A stretch of 64,000 nt of DNA from an uncultured Williamsia sp. (GTDB taxonomy: Bacteria; Actinomycetota; Actinomycetes; Mycobacteriales; Mycobacteriaceae), in assembly GCF_947494875.1 (NCBI RefSeq), contig NZ_CANLWM010000002.1:1-64000 (forward strand), in the 5' to 3' direction. This document shows positions 1-8,958 of this stretch, one piece after another. A program made the position numbers and the translations under genes. Numbering within the stretch: position 1 is the stretch's first letter; each line of letters starts with the position of its first letter. The notes below the pieces were generated by a model. That model saw nothing but the letters and a program-made list of their open reading frames with translations. It had not been told where the DNA came from and made no database searches.

Positions 1-90
1 ACGGGTTGATGCCAGACACATCCACTCCGTCAGGAGGTCCTCCCCATTTCAAGACGGCACGCCGTCAACAACCTCTCAGGTCAGTACAGC
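1..90. other. Foreign-looking left edge, possible end of a mobile element
   Basis: This stretch is less GC-rich than the rest of the window. It abuts the place where the glycosidase-like lipoprotein (minus strand, up to 451) stops matching its family, near positions 85-94. A GCTAGC hexamer lies at the junction (89-94), and a GGAGG/CCTCC inverted repeat lies near 33-44. No transposase can be read in so short a piece. Inference: the end of an inserted element or a deletion scar. A simple contig-end artefact is equally possible. Confidence 0.25.
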
Positions 91-451
91 TAGCCGCCCA
101 CGCGGGTGTGTAGTCGAGGATCCCGAGGATCTCGATGCCGTGGCGGCGCGCGGAGTCGACGACGGCGTCGGTCGCCGCCCAGTTCCAGACACCGTCGGCG
201 GGTTCGACGGCCGGCCACGCGATGTCCATCCGCAGCAGCGAGACGCCCAGGGTGTTCATCGCCCGCATCGAGCGATCGACGACGGCGGGGGCGGAGCCGA
301 TGAGATTGGTACCGCCGCTCACGCCGACGCGGGCCAGCGGTGTGGGCGCGGCGAGCGGTGTCGAGCTGGTGGGCAGGGTGTCGTCGGGCCGGGGATGTGA
401 CGCGCACCCGCCGAGCGCGGCGGCCAGGACGAGGACCGACGCCGTCAGCAC
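65..451 (-). pseudogene. Truncated clan-A glycosidase-like lipoprotein
   Basis: This 128-residue product has a hydrophobic lead with an LGGC lipobox. The start of a TIM-barrel glycosidase follows (LLRMDIAWPAVEP, then GILDYTPAWA). It ends abruptly after the third barrel element with a junk tail ASCTDLRGC, so the catalytic glutamates are absent. It looks like the first quarter of a protein related to the intact one at 2110-3636. The only standard start is GTG at 451, which leaves no basic n-region. A CTG at 484 in the same frame would add an RRGR segment, so the 5' end may also be unusual. The family is read from motif shape only. Non-functional by inference. Confidence 0.55.
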
Positions 452-613
452 CGCCGCGAGGCGGCCTCGCCGGGGACCGGACAGCGACGATCGCGGTGAC
501 CGTCGGCCACCGGGCGCTGCAGATCTCCGATCGTCGATGAGAAGACACTAGTCGAGGATTTACCCACGCGAATGACATATGCGCGGGTATGAAGTCCCGT
601 GTCGCGCAGGGTG

Positions 614-1900
614 TCAGCGGGTCTTGACGCGCTTGGCCAGATCGATGGCCGGCTTCTCCACGAGGCGGTACGTGATGGATGCGCACACGAAGGTCGCCAC
701 GAAGACGATCACGAGGTTGCGGCCCAGTCCCGTCCATGTGTCCCCGCCGAGCACACCCCACCGGCCGAGGAGCATCAGCAGCGGGAAATGCCAGAGATAC
801 ATGCTCAACGAGATCCGACCCAGGTACTCGAACGGGCGCCAGTCGACGACCTCGGCGATGCGGGACCGCGCGTCGTGCGCCAGCGGCAGGACGATGATCG
901 CGATGATGAGCCCGCTGGCGAACGAAGTCGCCACGACCTGCTGGTTGCTGCCGCCGACGAGCAGCACGAGCATCACCAGCAGCGCGGGGAGCAGGAGGAT
1001 CGCGCTCACCCGGCGCGCCCAGACGGCGAACCGCGCGGACAGGGCGCCGGACTCGACGGCGACGAACAGCACCGCGGCGATCATGCCGAACGTGAAGGTC
1101 TGCGCACCGCCGAGGAAGCTGCGCAGGATCACCGCCGACCAGTTCGGACCGAAGTTGGCGGCGACGACGTCGTCGATGCCCTGGGCGCGGGCGATCGCGT
1201 CGGCGACGACGGTGCCGGCGACACCGAGCACACCGAACGCCACCGGCGCGATCAGCGCGAGCACCATCGGCGACGTACCGCGGCGGCGGCGCAGCGCGAA
1301 CAGGCCCCAGCCCACCAGCGGCAGGCTGATGTAGAAGGCGTATTCCAGCGTCAGCGACCACGACGGGTTGATACCGGTCTGGATGAGACCCGGGACGTAC
1401 GTCTGGACCAGGAAGAGGTTGGCCACGAGGGTGATCGGGTCGGTGATCATCCCGGTCCCGGCCTCGCTGCCGACGACCAGGGCCTGTTGGGCGTTGCGGA
1501 CGAACACCGCCTGCAGGACGAAGTTCGCGATGAGGAACACGACGAGGTAGCAGGGCATGATCCGCAGCACGCGGTGGACGACGAAGCTACGCACGTCCGG
1601 TTGGCGGTCCCGATCGGCGAAGAGCGCCCGCAGGATCGGCAGGTAGAGCAGGAACCCCGACAGCGCGAAGAAGAAGATCAGCGCCTGACCGAGGATCTGC
1701 AGCTTGCCCGATTCCGCGGTGTGCACGGAGTAGTGGCCCGCGACGTGCACCACGAGGATGCAGACGCAGGCGATGCCGCGCGGACCGTCGAGCCCGCGGA
1801 TGCGCTTGTGGCGCCGCGCCGCCGGCGTCGGCAACGCCGGTGACGGCTCCCCCTCGACGGGGGCACCGGAGGCGACGCCCCCGATCCGCTGGTCCGTCAT
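614..1900 (-). CDS. Membrane O-acyltransferase, acyltransferase-3 (OafA) family
   Basis: This 428-residue polytopic protein carries the family opening RGLDGPRGIACVCILVVHVAGHY (conserved R and H near the first membrane helix), FFALSGFLLYLPILRA, and about ten hydrophobic helices. The family transfers acetyl or other acyl groups from the cytoplasm to sugars or lipids at the outer membrane face. Start: ATG 1900 is preceded by AGGGAG at a good distance; an in-frame ATG at 1972 lacks this. It lies next to an exopolysaccharide cluster, which suggests O-acylation of the exported glycan. The acyl donor and acceptor cannot be told from sequence. Confidence 0.85.
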   Translation of the reverse strand: MTDQRIGGVASGAPVEGEPSPALPTPAARRHKRIRGLDGPRGIACVCILVVHVAGHYSVHTAESGKLQILGQALIFFFALSGFLLYLPILRALFADRDRQPDVRSFVVHRVLRIMPCYLVVFLIANFVLQAVFVRNAQQALVVGSEAGTGMITDPITLVANLFLVQTYVPGLIQTGINPSWSLTLEYAFYISLPLVGWGLFALRRRRGTSPMVLALIAPVAFGVLGVAGTVVADAIARAQGIDDVVAANFGPNWSAVILRSFLGGAQTFTFGMIAAVLFVAVESGALSARFAVWARRVSAILLLPALLVMLVLLVGGSNQQVVATSFASGLIIAIIVLPLAHDARSRIAEVVDWRPFEYLGRISLSMYLWHFPLLMLLGRWGVLGGDTWTGLGRNLVIVFVATFVCASITYRLVEKPAIDLAKRVKTR

Positions 1901-2109
1901 CGACTGTGCTCCCTGAGATCGCCGTCGGCAGAGTCCGACGTCCCCCGACGCGCCCGCCCCTGATGTGTGCACCTGGGATCATAGGGGGCGTCGGGCCGCT
2001 CGGCACCACGACGACGATTCACCGCCACCGACGGCGGTCGTGAGTGTGGTTCACTTCTCGCTGCGGGGGCACATCGACCGTCCTCCCCGTTCGCGAAAGG
2101 TCCGGATCC

Positions 2110-3636
2110 ATGCTCCGCCCGTCCCGCCGCCGCCTGCTCGCGGTGATGACGGCGATGCTGCTGACGATCGGCCTGACGGCCTGCGGTTCCTCGCGTCCCG
2201 CCCCCGCCCCGGCGACGCCGGCGAAGGCCGGTGTGGGTGACCGCGGCCACGGTTTCGGCATCGCCCTGGGCGCGGAGGTCTACTGGCAGGGCACGGCCGC
2301 CACGGACGCCGACCTCGACGCGATCGCCGCGGCCGGACTCGGGTCGATCCGTCTGCCGGTGTTCTGGTCGGCGATCCAACCCGTCGGCCCGACCTTCTCT
2401 CTCTGGTCCGTCGTCGACCACATCGTCGACGGCGCCCGCGCACGGGGCCTGCAGGTGATGGCGACCGTCGGCGGCAGCCCGCCCTGGGCGGGTGATCCCG
2501 AGGCGAACGGCGGGCCGTACGCGGCCCCGCGCGACGTCGGACAGTGGGCGACGTTCGTCCGCACGGTCGCGCAACGCTACAAGGGTCGGGTCTCGACGTA
2601 CGAGGTGTGGAACGAACCCAACAGCTCCGTGTTCTTCGCTCCCCGTGTCGATCCCGCGCTCTACACCCGCCTGCTGCGTGCCGCGCACGACGCGATCGTC
2701 GGTGTCGATCCGGGCGCGACGGTGGTGGCCGGGGCACTCGGCACGGTGATCGACACGGCCACCACGAGCGATCCCGTCGACTTCCTGCGGGAGATGTACG
2801 CCGACGGTGCGGCCGGCTCGTTCGACGCCCTGTCGGTGCATCCCTACAAGTACGACCTCGGTCTCGCCGAGGCGTGGACGGTGCCCGACTCGCCGGGTCG
2901 CCAGATCGCCGAGATGCGACGTCTCATGGGCGACAACGGTGATGGCGGCAAGCAACTGTGGGCGACCGAGTACGGCCTGCCGAGCTCGGCGGTCGGCCTC
3001 GACCGTCAGGCGAGCATGATCGCGGAGTTCGGTCGCGACTGGCGGCAGTTGCCCTTCGGCGGGCCGGTGTTCTGGTACACGTTGCGCGACAGGGCGACCG
3101 GCGTCCCCGACGACGAGGACAACTTCGGCCTCATCCGCACCGACCGGTCGCCGAAGCCGGCCGCCCGGGTCGTCGCCGACTACGCCCGGTCGGGTGTGAC
3201 GCCCGGGGCGGATGCGCCGCGGTTCGCCGACGCCCCCCTCGACGCCGCCGGCGGGGAGATCGTCAGCCCGGTCTTCCGCGCGACGCGGTCGGGGGTGTTG
3301 GCGAGGTTCCAACGCGACGAGGTCGTCTATCTCACGCCGACTGGTTTCGTCACGACCACACCGCCGATCGCACTGGCGGCGATCACCGCCGACAGCTACC
3401 CGACCGGGTTGTACGCCGACGACCACCAGGATCTCGCGGACGGCACGACCGTCTTCGAGTCCGACGACGGCGGCGTGCACGTGATCGGCAGCGGGGTGAT
3501 GGACGCGTGGTCACGGTCGCTGGGCGCCGCGCTGACCGACGAGACCCCGGTCGGCGGGGGTGCCGTGCGGGTCGACTTCCAACGAGGGTCGATCACCTGG
3601 TCACCGGATCGCGGGGCGATCCGGGCGATGTCCTGA
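2110..3636 (+). CDS. Secreted glycoside hydrolase lipoprotein (clan A TIM barrel)
   Basis: This is a 508-residue lipoprotein with a basic n-region, a hydrophobic core and a LTAC lipobox (Cys25). The barrel shows YEVWNEPNSS with probable acid/base Glu169 and WATEYGLPSS with probable nucleophile Glu287, the layout of clan-A glycosidases such as GH39/GH5. About 150 residues of a beta-rich tail follow. ATG 2110 has AAAGG upstream. It is divergent from the acyltransferase gene, and the 210-bp gap between them should hold both promoters. Inference: trimming or editing of the polysaccharide made by the neighbouring genes. Substrate unknown. Confidence 0.75.
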   Translation: MLRPSRRRLLAVMTAMLLTIGLTACGSSRPAPAPATPAKAGVGDRGHGFGIALGAEVYWQGTAATDADLDAIAAAGLGSIRLPVFWSAIQPVGPTFSLWSVVDHIVDGARARGLQVMATVGGSPPWAGDPEANGGPYAAPRDVGQWATFVRTVAQRYKGRVSTYEVWNEPNSSVFFAPRVDPALYTRLLRAAHDAIVGVDPGATVVAGALGTVIDTATTSDPVDFLREMYADGAAGSFDALSVHPYKYDLGLAEAWTVPDSPGRQIAEMRRLMGDNGDGGKQLWATEYGLPSSAVGLDRQASMIAEFGRDWRQLPFGGPVFWYTLRDRATGVPDDEDNFGLIRTDRSPKPAARVVADYARSGVTPGADAPRFADAPLDAAGGEIVSPVFRATRSGVLARFQRDEVVYLTPTGFVTTTPPIALAAITADSYPTGLYADDHQDLADGTTVFESDDGGVHVIGSGVMDAWSRSLGAALTDETPVGGGAVRVDFQRGSITWSPDRGAIRAMS

Positions 3637-3659
3637 CCCGACGCCCGAGCCGATTGGGA

Positions 3660-4448
3660 TCAGCTGCGCAGGCGCCGGTACACCGCGGTGGCCAACGGGC
3701 TGCGGGCGAGGATCTCCCGGGGCGTCCGGGCGACATCGGCGACGAGGACGACGGGCGACCCGCCGAAGGTCGACCGCCGGAAGTGGTACAGCGTCCGGTT
3801 GTCGTAGCGCTGGGCGATCGCCGCGGCGTATCGATCGGCGAACTCCGCGTCGGCGAAGAACACCTTGTTGTAGCCGACGGCGAACGGCCGCAGGGCATCT
3901 GGACGCTCGAGGTAGCGCAGCGTCCCGGTCACGACCTCGGGCCACGCGAAGTTGAACACGTCGTCGGCGATCACCACGCCGCCCTTGGTGAGCGATCCCT
4001 CGGCCAGCAGCATGTCCGAGTACACGACGTCGTCGGTGTGACCGCCGTCGACGCTGAACAGTCGGACCTCGCCGTCGACCATCTGTCGCACGTCGTCGGC
4101 GGAGACGAGGGTCGAGTCGCCGGAGTGCACCGCGACCCTGGACGGGTCGGTGAAGCGGGCGACGTTGGCCTCGAACCGTGCGCGATCACCGCGTCCGGAC
4201 CGGTCGACGTTGAGCTCCTGGTCCTCGAAGAGATCGATGGCGACGGACTTCTCGTCGTCGCGCAGCAGCAGGTCGAGGCCGATCAGCAGCTGGCCGTGGT
4301 GGACGCCGATCTCGGCGGCGCCGCCGCGGATCCCCAGCGTCCGCTGGGTCGCGTCGAGCACCTTGATCAGCTCGAACACCTCGGGCTGGACCCACCCCCG
4401 GACCCGACGACGACCTCGACGGGCATAGGTCCCGAACTGCGTGCGCAT
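3660..4448 (-). CDS. Class I SAM-dependent methyltransferase
   Basis: This 262-residue protein has AAEIGVHHGQLLIGLDLLL as the SAM-binding glycine loop, and later VRLFSVDGGHTDDVVYSDM and GGVVIADDVFN, typical of the methyltransferase-24 type found in glycan clusters. There is no signal peptide, so it is cytoplasmic. ATG 4448 is the only reasonable start. Its 3' end converges on the glycosidase gene 23 bp away. Inference: O-methylation of a sugar or of a glycan end, possibly as a chain-stop signal. The acceptor is unknown. Confidence 0.75.
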   Translation of the reverse strand: MRTQFGTYARRGRRRVRGWVQPEVFELIKVLDATQRTLGIRGGAAEIGVHHGQLLIGLDLLLRDDEKSVAIDLFEDQELNVDRSGRGDRARFEANVARFTDPSRVAVHSGDSTLVSADDVRQMVDGEVRLFSVDGGHTDDVVYSDMLLAEGSLTKGGVVIADDVFNFAWPEVVTGTLRYLERPDALRPFAVGYNKVFFADAEFADRYAAAIAQRYDNRTLYHFRRSTFGGSPVVLVADVARTPREILARSPLATAVYRRLRS

Positions 4449-4511
4449 GGGCGCGACCCTAACAGCGCGTGTGGCCCTTCGCGATGCGAAGAACAGCGAA
4501 CAGGCGTCGAG

Positions 4512-5747
4512 TCATCGCGAATCCGCGAACGTGGAGCACGAGTTCACGGGCGGGGTGTCGGTGAATCGCTCCCCCAACCAGCGCAAAGCCGCCTCCGTCG
4601 GGACGTCACCGTGACCGCGGTCGGGGTCGATGCGATACGTCACACTGCCGCCCTCGGCGCATTGGCGTGCGACGGCCGACCTGGTCCAGGGTGCGTCGAT
4701 GAACGTGTCCTGTCCTCCGTGCTCGACGTAGAGCGGCGCCGTCAGCGCGCCCTGCGGCAGGGCCCACGCGCGCAGCCGTGACCGCACGCGGTCGGCGGCG
4801 GCGGGGGTCGCCGGGGCCAGGTCGCCGGGACGCAGCGACCTGACCACCGCCTCCCGCTTCTCCAGCAAGGGCCCTGAGCAGGCGGTGAGCGCATCCCACC
4901 CGGTCGCGGCCGCGCCACGGCGATAGTCGTCCCGGTCGATGTCGGGGTGCAGTCGCGCGAGCGACTCGAGGACGGCCTGGAACGTCGGTCTCTGATCGGC
5001 GGTCAGGTCTCCGGCGAGCGCCTTGTCGACGAGGCCGGCGACGTCGGCCGCCGGTGCGATCGCCACCGCCCCGACCAGCGACAGATCCGGGGCCCGTGAC
5101 GACGCGAGGGTCGCCGTGGCCCAGGTCGCTCCGCCGCCCTGCGACCCGCCGTAGGCAGCCCAGCGCGTCGAGATGTCGGGGAAGGTCGAACGCAGGGCCC
5201 GCACCGCGTCGATCGTGTTGAGTCCGGCGGTCCGCGCGTCGAGATACGGGTGCACGCCGGACGATCCGAGGCCCTGGTAATCGGGGACGGCGACCGCGAA
5301 ACCGAGGCGAACGAACCCGTCGACCGCGTCGACCTGCTCGGACAGCGTCGGCGACGACGACGGCGCGCAGGCCGTGTCGATGCCCGTCGTGCCGTGGGCG
5401 AAGGCGATGACCGGCCACCCACCGACGGGCGCCGCCGTGCGCGGGGTGAACACCGCGCCGGACACCACCGTCGGGGCGCCTGTGTCGCCCGACGACGACC
5501 GATAGGTCACCCGGGCCGACCGCATCGACGACCCCGTCAGGGACCGGGTGAAGTCCGGCATCGGCTCGACGGACACCAACGATCCCGGTGCGTCACCGCC
5601 GATGCGGGCGAAGGGGTACGGCACGGGCGCCCGTCTCGACCCGTCATCCCGGGTGACGAGAAGCCCCACGACCGTCGCCGCGACGAACACGGTGGCCGCC
5701 GCGACCAGCGCAACGATCACCGTCCGCCGTCGGTGACCGATCCTCAC
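4512..5747 (-). CDS. Secretory lipase (LIP family), paralogue 1
   Basis: This 411-residue alpha/beta hydrolase of the secretory lipase family has one N-terminal membrane or signal segment (VIVALVAAATVFVAATVVGLLV) without a lipobox. It shows FAHGTTGIDTACAPS as the oxyanion strand and nucleophile elbow GGSQGG. The acid is in GGQDTFIDAPW and the histidine in DRGHGDVP. GTG 5747 overlaps the preceding stop by 4 bp (GTGA), so translation is coupled to paralogue 2. The family hydrolyses long-chain esters outside the cytoplasm. It is the last gene of a minus-strand run in which lipases alternate with Wzz proteins. Confidence 0.85.
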   Translation of the reverse strand: MRIGHRRRTVIVALVAAATVFVAATVVGLLVTRDDGSRRAPVPYPFARIGGDAPGSLVSVEPMPDFTRSLTGSSMRSARVTYRSSSGDTGAPTVVSGAVFTPRTAAPVGGWPVIAFAHGTTGIDTACAPSSSPTLSEQVDAVDGFVRLGFAVAVPDYQGLGSSGVHPYLDARTAGLNTIDAVRALRSTFPDISTRWAAYGGSQGGGATWATATLASSRAPDLSLVGAVAIAPAADVAGLVDKALAGDLTADQRPTFQAVLESLARLHPDIDRDDYRRGAAATGWDALTACSGPLLEKREAVVRSLRPGDLAPATPAAADRVRSRLRAWALPQGALTAPLYVEHGGQDTFIDAPWTRSAVARQCAEGGSVTYRIDPDRGHGDVPTEAALRWLGERFTDTPPVNSCSTFADSR

Positions 5748-7018
5748 CGCTGATCGGGCGAGGATGCGCCCGGCAGCTGCTCGACCGGCGGCGGGACGTC
5801 GCGGCCGCAGGTGTTCAGCGCCGGGGTGCCCTGGAAGCGGGCCTGGATCCAGGCCACAGCGACCGAGCCGTCGATGTCGTCGTGGCCCGCCTCGGGCAGC
5901 GTGTAGTTCTCGACGGTGTCGCCACGGCGGCACGCGTCATCGACAGCGTCGACGGTCCACGCCGAGTCCACCAGCTGGTCCTTGGCTCCGTGGACGACGA
6001 GCATCGGCGCGGCGGCCCTGCCGAACGGCAGGGCCATCTTCTGCAGATCGGCGCGCAGTGCTGCGGTCGCCGCCGGGGTGGCCGGGCGCAGGTCGTCGGC
6101 GGTGAGCTGCTTCACGACGGCGGTGCGCTGCTCGGCGAGCTCGCCCTGGCACGCGGTCAACACGTCCCAGCGACGTTCGGCGACCCCGCGCCGGTAGTCG
6201 TCGAGATCCATCTCGGGGTGCATCTTCTGTTGCGCCCACAGGATCCAGGGGAAGATGGCGAGTTGCTGCTGCGTCAGCGTCCCCGCGGCGGCCTTGTCGG
6301 CGAACCCGCTGATGTCGCTCACGGGGGCCAGGCTCGCCGTGCCCAGGAGGTCGAGACCGGCCGCGTCGCGCGCCGAGAGCTCATTCGCGGCCCAGGCGGC
6401 CTGGCCACCCTGCGACGACCCGATGGCCACCCAGCGCGTCGAGGTACCGGGCACGAGCTTGCGGGCCGCCCGGACGCCGTCGATCATGTTGTGCCCGACG
6501 GTCTCTGCGTCGAGATACGGGTGGTAGGTGTCGTCGAGCCCGAGGCCCTGATAGTCGGGCATGACCACCACGTAGCCGCGGTTGACGAGGATCCCGACGG
6601 CGTCGGCGTTGCCGAGCAGCGACGGCGACAGCGACGGCGCACATTCGTGCTGGACACCGGTGGTGCCGTGCCCGTAGGCCACGATGGGCCAGCCACCGGC
6701 CGGTGCCGGCCCGACCGGCGCGAACACGGTCCCGGACACCAGCTCGGTCGACCCGTCGACACCGGAGGTCGACTCGTAGGTGATCCGCGCGGCGGTCGAG
6801 GTCAGACGGGTGAGCCTGCGGTCCACGGTCGGCAGGCTGTCCGCCGACCTCAGCGTCCCCGGCCCGGAGCCCGAGAAGTCGCCACTGATCGGGACCCCGG
6901 ACGTCGACGCCGGCGGTGGGGGCGGGCTGCTCTGCGTACACGCGACCAGCGAGCTCAGCGCGGCCAGCAGGACGAGCACCAGCGCGGCGTCCCGACCGGT
7001 CCGGAGGCCGGGTCTCAC
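5744..7018 (-). CDS. Secretory lipase (LIP family) lipoprotein, paralogue 2
   Basis: This 424-residue predicted lipoprotein has a LVAC lipobox after a short hydrophobic stretch. Catalytic signatures are YGHGTTGVQHECAPS, GSSQGGQAAW (nucleophile), HGAKDQLVDSAW (acid) and EAGHDDIDGS (histidine). GTG 7018 overlaps the stop of the Wzz-like gene by 4 bp, and its own stop overlaps the start of paralogue 1. The family acts on extracellular or cell-wall esters. In this setting an acylated glycan or mycolate ester is conceivable, but that is inference. Confidence 0.85.
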   Translation of the reverse strand: MRPGLRTGRDAALVLVLLAALSSLVACTQSSPPPPPASTSGVPISGDFSGSGPGTLRSADSLPTVDRRLTRLTSTAARITYESTSGVDGSTELVSGTVFAPVGPAPAGGWPIVAYGHGTTGVQHECAPSLSPSLLGNADAVGILVNRGYVVVMPDYQGLGLDDTYHPYLDAETVGHNMIDGVRAARKLVPGTSTRWVAIGSSQGGQAAWAANELSARDAAGLDLLGTASLAPVSDISGFADKAAAGTLTQQQLAIFPWILWAQQKMHPEMDLDDYRRGVAERRWDVLTACQGELAEQRTAVVKQLTADDLRPATPAATAALRADLQKMALPFGRAAAPMLVVHGAKDQLVDSAWTVDAVDDACRRGDTVENYTLPEAGHDDIDGSVAVAWIQARFQGTPALNTCGRDVPPPVEQLPGASSPDQR

Positions 7019-7698
7019 GACACCCGCCCCGCGACACCGGCCCGGACCTGCGCGACGACGGTGTCGACCTGACGACGGTGCAGGACACGGTCGCCGAGCA
7101 ACCCGAGCGCGATCACACCGATGACACCCCACACGAATCCGACGGCCGCGGCGAGTCCGACGTCGCGCACCAGCGAGGAGTGCACGGCGACCGCCGGGTA
7201 GGCGCTGCCGACCGGCACCAACTGCGCCTGCGGGCCCAGCTCGTCGTTGTTCTCCAACTGGCGTGACACCGCGACGAGTGCGCCCGCGACCGCGGTCACC
7301 CGCCGTTCCGCGTCGGCCCGGTTGTCGGCGTCGACGGCCACCGTCAGCAGCACGGAGTCGATGCGTTGGGTGGCGGTGACGTGCGCCGCGAGGTCCGGCG
7401 CGGACCCACCGAGCAACTCGTTCGCCTTCGCGGCGATCTCCGGGGAGGTCGCGAGGTCGGCGTAGGTGGGGATCCGAACGCGTCCGCCGAGATCGTTCTG
7501 GGCGGCGGCGCGGGGGTTCGTCGGGCCGTCGATGACGGCGAAGAGGTCGAACCGCGAGGAGTACGTGGTGTCCGCGGTGGCCCAGACCGCGAACCCCGCC
7601 ACACCGGAGAGCAGGGTGACGGCGACGATCAGGATCCACCCACGCAGGGCCAGCCGGACGTAGTCGGCCGGCGACGGGACCGGGTGGGGCGGTCTCAC
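7015..7698 (-). CDS. Wzz-type chain-length determinant / membrane protein without kinase domain
   Basis: This 227-residue protein has two membrane helices (about residues 17-37 and 180-200) enclosing a roughly 140-residue outer domain that begins TTYSSRFDLFAVIDG. This is the layout of polysaccharide co-polymerases. It stops soon after the second helix, so there is no nucleotide-binding domain. The GTG start overlaps the stop of lipase paralogue 3 by 4 bp. Likely role: setting glycan length together with the polymerase and the longer Wzz-kinase encoded upstream. The arrangement between two lipase genes is unusual. Confidence 0.75.
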   Translation of the reverse strand: MRPPHPVPSPADYVRLALRGWILIVAVTLLSGVAGFAVWATADTTYSSRFDLFAVIDGPTNPRAAAQNDLGGRVRIPTYADLATSPEIAAKANELLGGSAPDLAAHVTATQRIDSVLLTVAVDADNRADAERRVTAVAGALVAVSRQLENNDELGPQAQLVPVGSAYPAVAVHSSLVRDVGLAAAVGFVWGVIGVIALGLLGDRVLHRRQVDTVVAQVRAGVAGRVS

Positions 7699-8954
7699 GT
7701 GCGCGGCGGACAGGTGTTGTTCGCCGCCTGTCCGGCGATCCGGTCCTTCAGCCAGGGCAGGCCGCGGTCGCTCTGGAGGTCGCCGTGGCCCTCGCCCATC
7801 CGCTTGTCGATCTCGATGGCGCCGCCGATCCGGCAGGCCTTGTCCGCGGCCGCCTGGGTCCACTGCCAGTCGACCAGCTCGTCCTTGGTCCCGAACATCA
7901 GCAGCATCGGCGCGTCCAGCGGGTTCTTCGGCAGGGCCCACTGCTCGAGGAGTGCGCGGAGACGGTCGGTGTCGGCCTGGGTGTCGGGCTTCAGGTCGGC
8001 GTTGGTCACGGACTCGCGGGTCTTGAGGACCACGTCCAGGTTCGCGGTGCAGTCCAGCAGCAGGGGCCATTTCTGCGCCAGCGACGGCGAGCGGTAGCGG
8101 TTGAGGTCCAGCGTCGGGTTCGTCCACGAGAGCGACTGCAGGGCGAAGATCAGCGCGACGCGCTGGTCGCCGGTGAGGGTGCCCGCCTGCGCCGCGTCGG
8201 CGAGACCGGACATGTCCGCCGGCGGCGCCATCGCCATCGTCCCCTTCAACGACATCCCGCCGCCGTAGGAGGCGTCGCGGTCGGCGGCGCCCCAGGCGGC
8301 CAGTCCGCCGAGCGAGTGCCCGAAGGCGACCCAGTTCGTGCTCACCGCGGTCGGGTCGAGGGCACGGGCCGCGCGCACGGAGTCGATCATGTTGTTGCCG
8401 TAGGTCGCACCGTCCAGGAAGGGGTTCAGGTATCCCTTGACGCCGAGTCCCTGGAAATCGGGCAGCGTCACCGCGAACCCGCTCTGGATCATGCTGGCCA
8501 TCATCGAGCTGTTGCCGACCAGCGTGTCGTACAACGACGGGGCGCACTTGTCGAGCACACCGGTGGTGCCGTGGCCGAACGCGATCACGGGCCACCCGCC
8601 CTTCGGGGGCGTGCCCGGCGGGATAGCGACCACGCCGGAGACCTCGGTGCGCGAGCCGTCGATCCCCGACGTCGAGCGGTAGACGACACGTTCGACACGG
8701 GCGTCGACGTCCTCGAGTTGTACGTTGCCCTCCAGCGGCCGCACCGACACGAGTGATCCCGGCGCCGACCCACCGAGCACCGGCGGGGGGACGGTCGGGG
8801 ATCCGACGAACGGCGGGGCGAAACTCGTCACCTGAGGTGAGTCACCCGGTGGCGGTGGGGGTGTCCCGGCCGTGCACGCCGACACCGCCGTCACGGCCGC
8901 CGCGACGATCGTGACGGCGATCGCTCGTCGTGGTGAACGCAGACTGCGGTGCAT
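7695..8954 (-). CDS. Secretory lipase (LIP family) lipoprotein, paralogue 3
   Basis: This 419-residue product has a basic n-region, a hydrophobic core and a VSAC lipobox followed by a Pro-rich linker. Signatures are FGHGTTGVLDKCAPS, nucleophile elbow GHSLGGLAAWG, acid in FGTKDELVDWQW and histidine in GEGHGDLQ. ATG 8954 has GGTAGGA just upstream, and only 4 bp separate it from the stop of the Wzz-kinase gene. The nucleophile elbow (GHSLG) differs from the GSSQG/GGSQG of the other two, so the three are old duplicates rather than recent copies. An extracytoplasmic esterase or lipase is well supported; the substrate is not known. Confidence 0.85.
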   Translation of the reverse strand: MHRSLRSPRRAIAVTIVAAAVTAVSACTAGTPPPPPGDSPQVTSFAPPFVGSPTVPPPVLGGSAPGSLVSVRPLEGNVQLEDVDARVERVVYRSTSGIDGSRTEVSGVVAIPPGTPPKGGWPVIAFGHGTTGVLDKCAPSLYDTLVGNSSMMASMIQSGFAVTLPDFQGLGVKGYLNPFLDGATYGNNMIDSVRAARALDPTAVSTNWVAFGHSLGGLAAWGAADRDASYGGGMSLKGTMAMAPPADMSGLADAAQAGTLTGDQRVALIFALQSLSWTNPTLDLNRYRSPSLAQKWPLLLDCTANLDVVLKTRESVTNADLKPDTQADTDRLRALLEQWALPKNPLDAPMLLMFGTKDELVDWQWTQAAADKACRIGGAIEIDKRMGEGHGDLQSDRGLPWLKDRIAGQAANNTCPPRT

Positions 8955-8958
8955 GGTC

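Noticed and set aside
1897-3480. A 527-codon minus-strand open frame
   Set aside because: It is antisense to the glycosidase lipoprotein, which has a lipobox and catalytic Glu motifs; there are no motifs on the minus strand.
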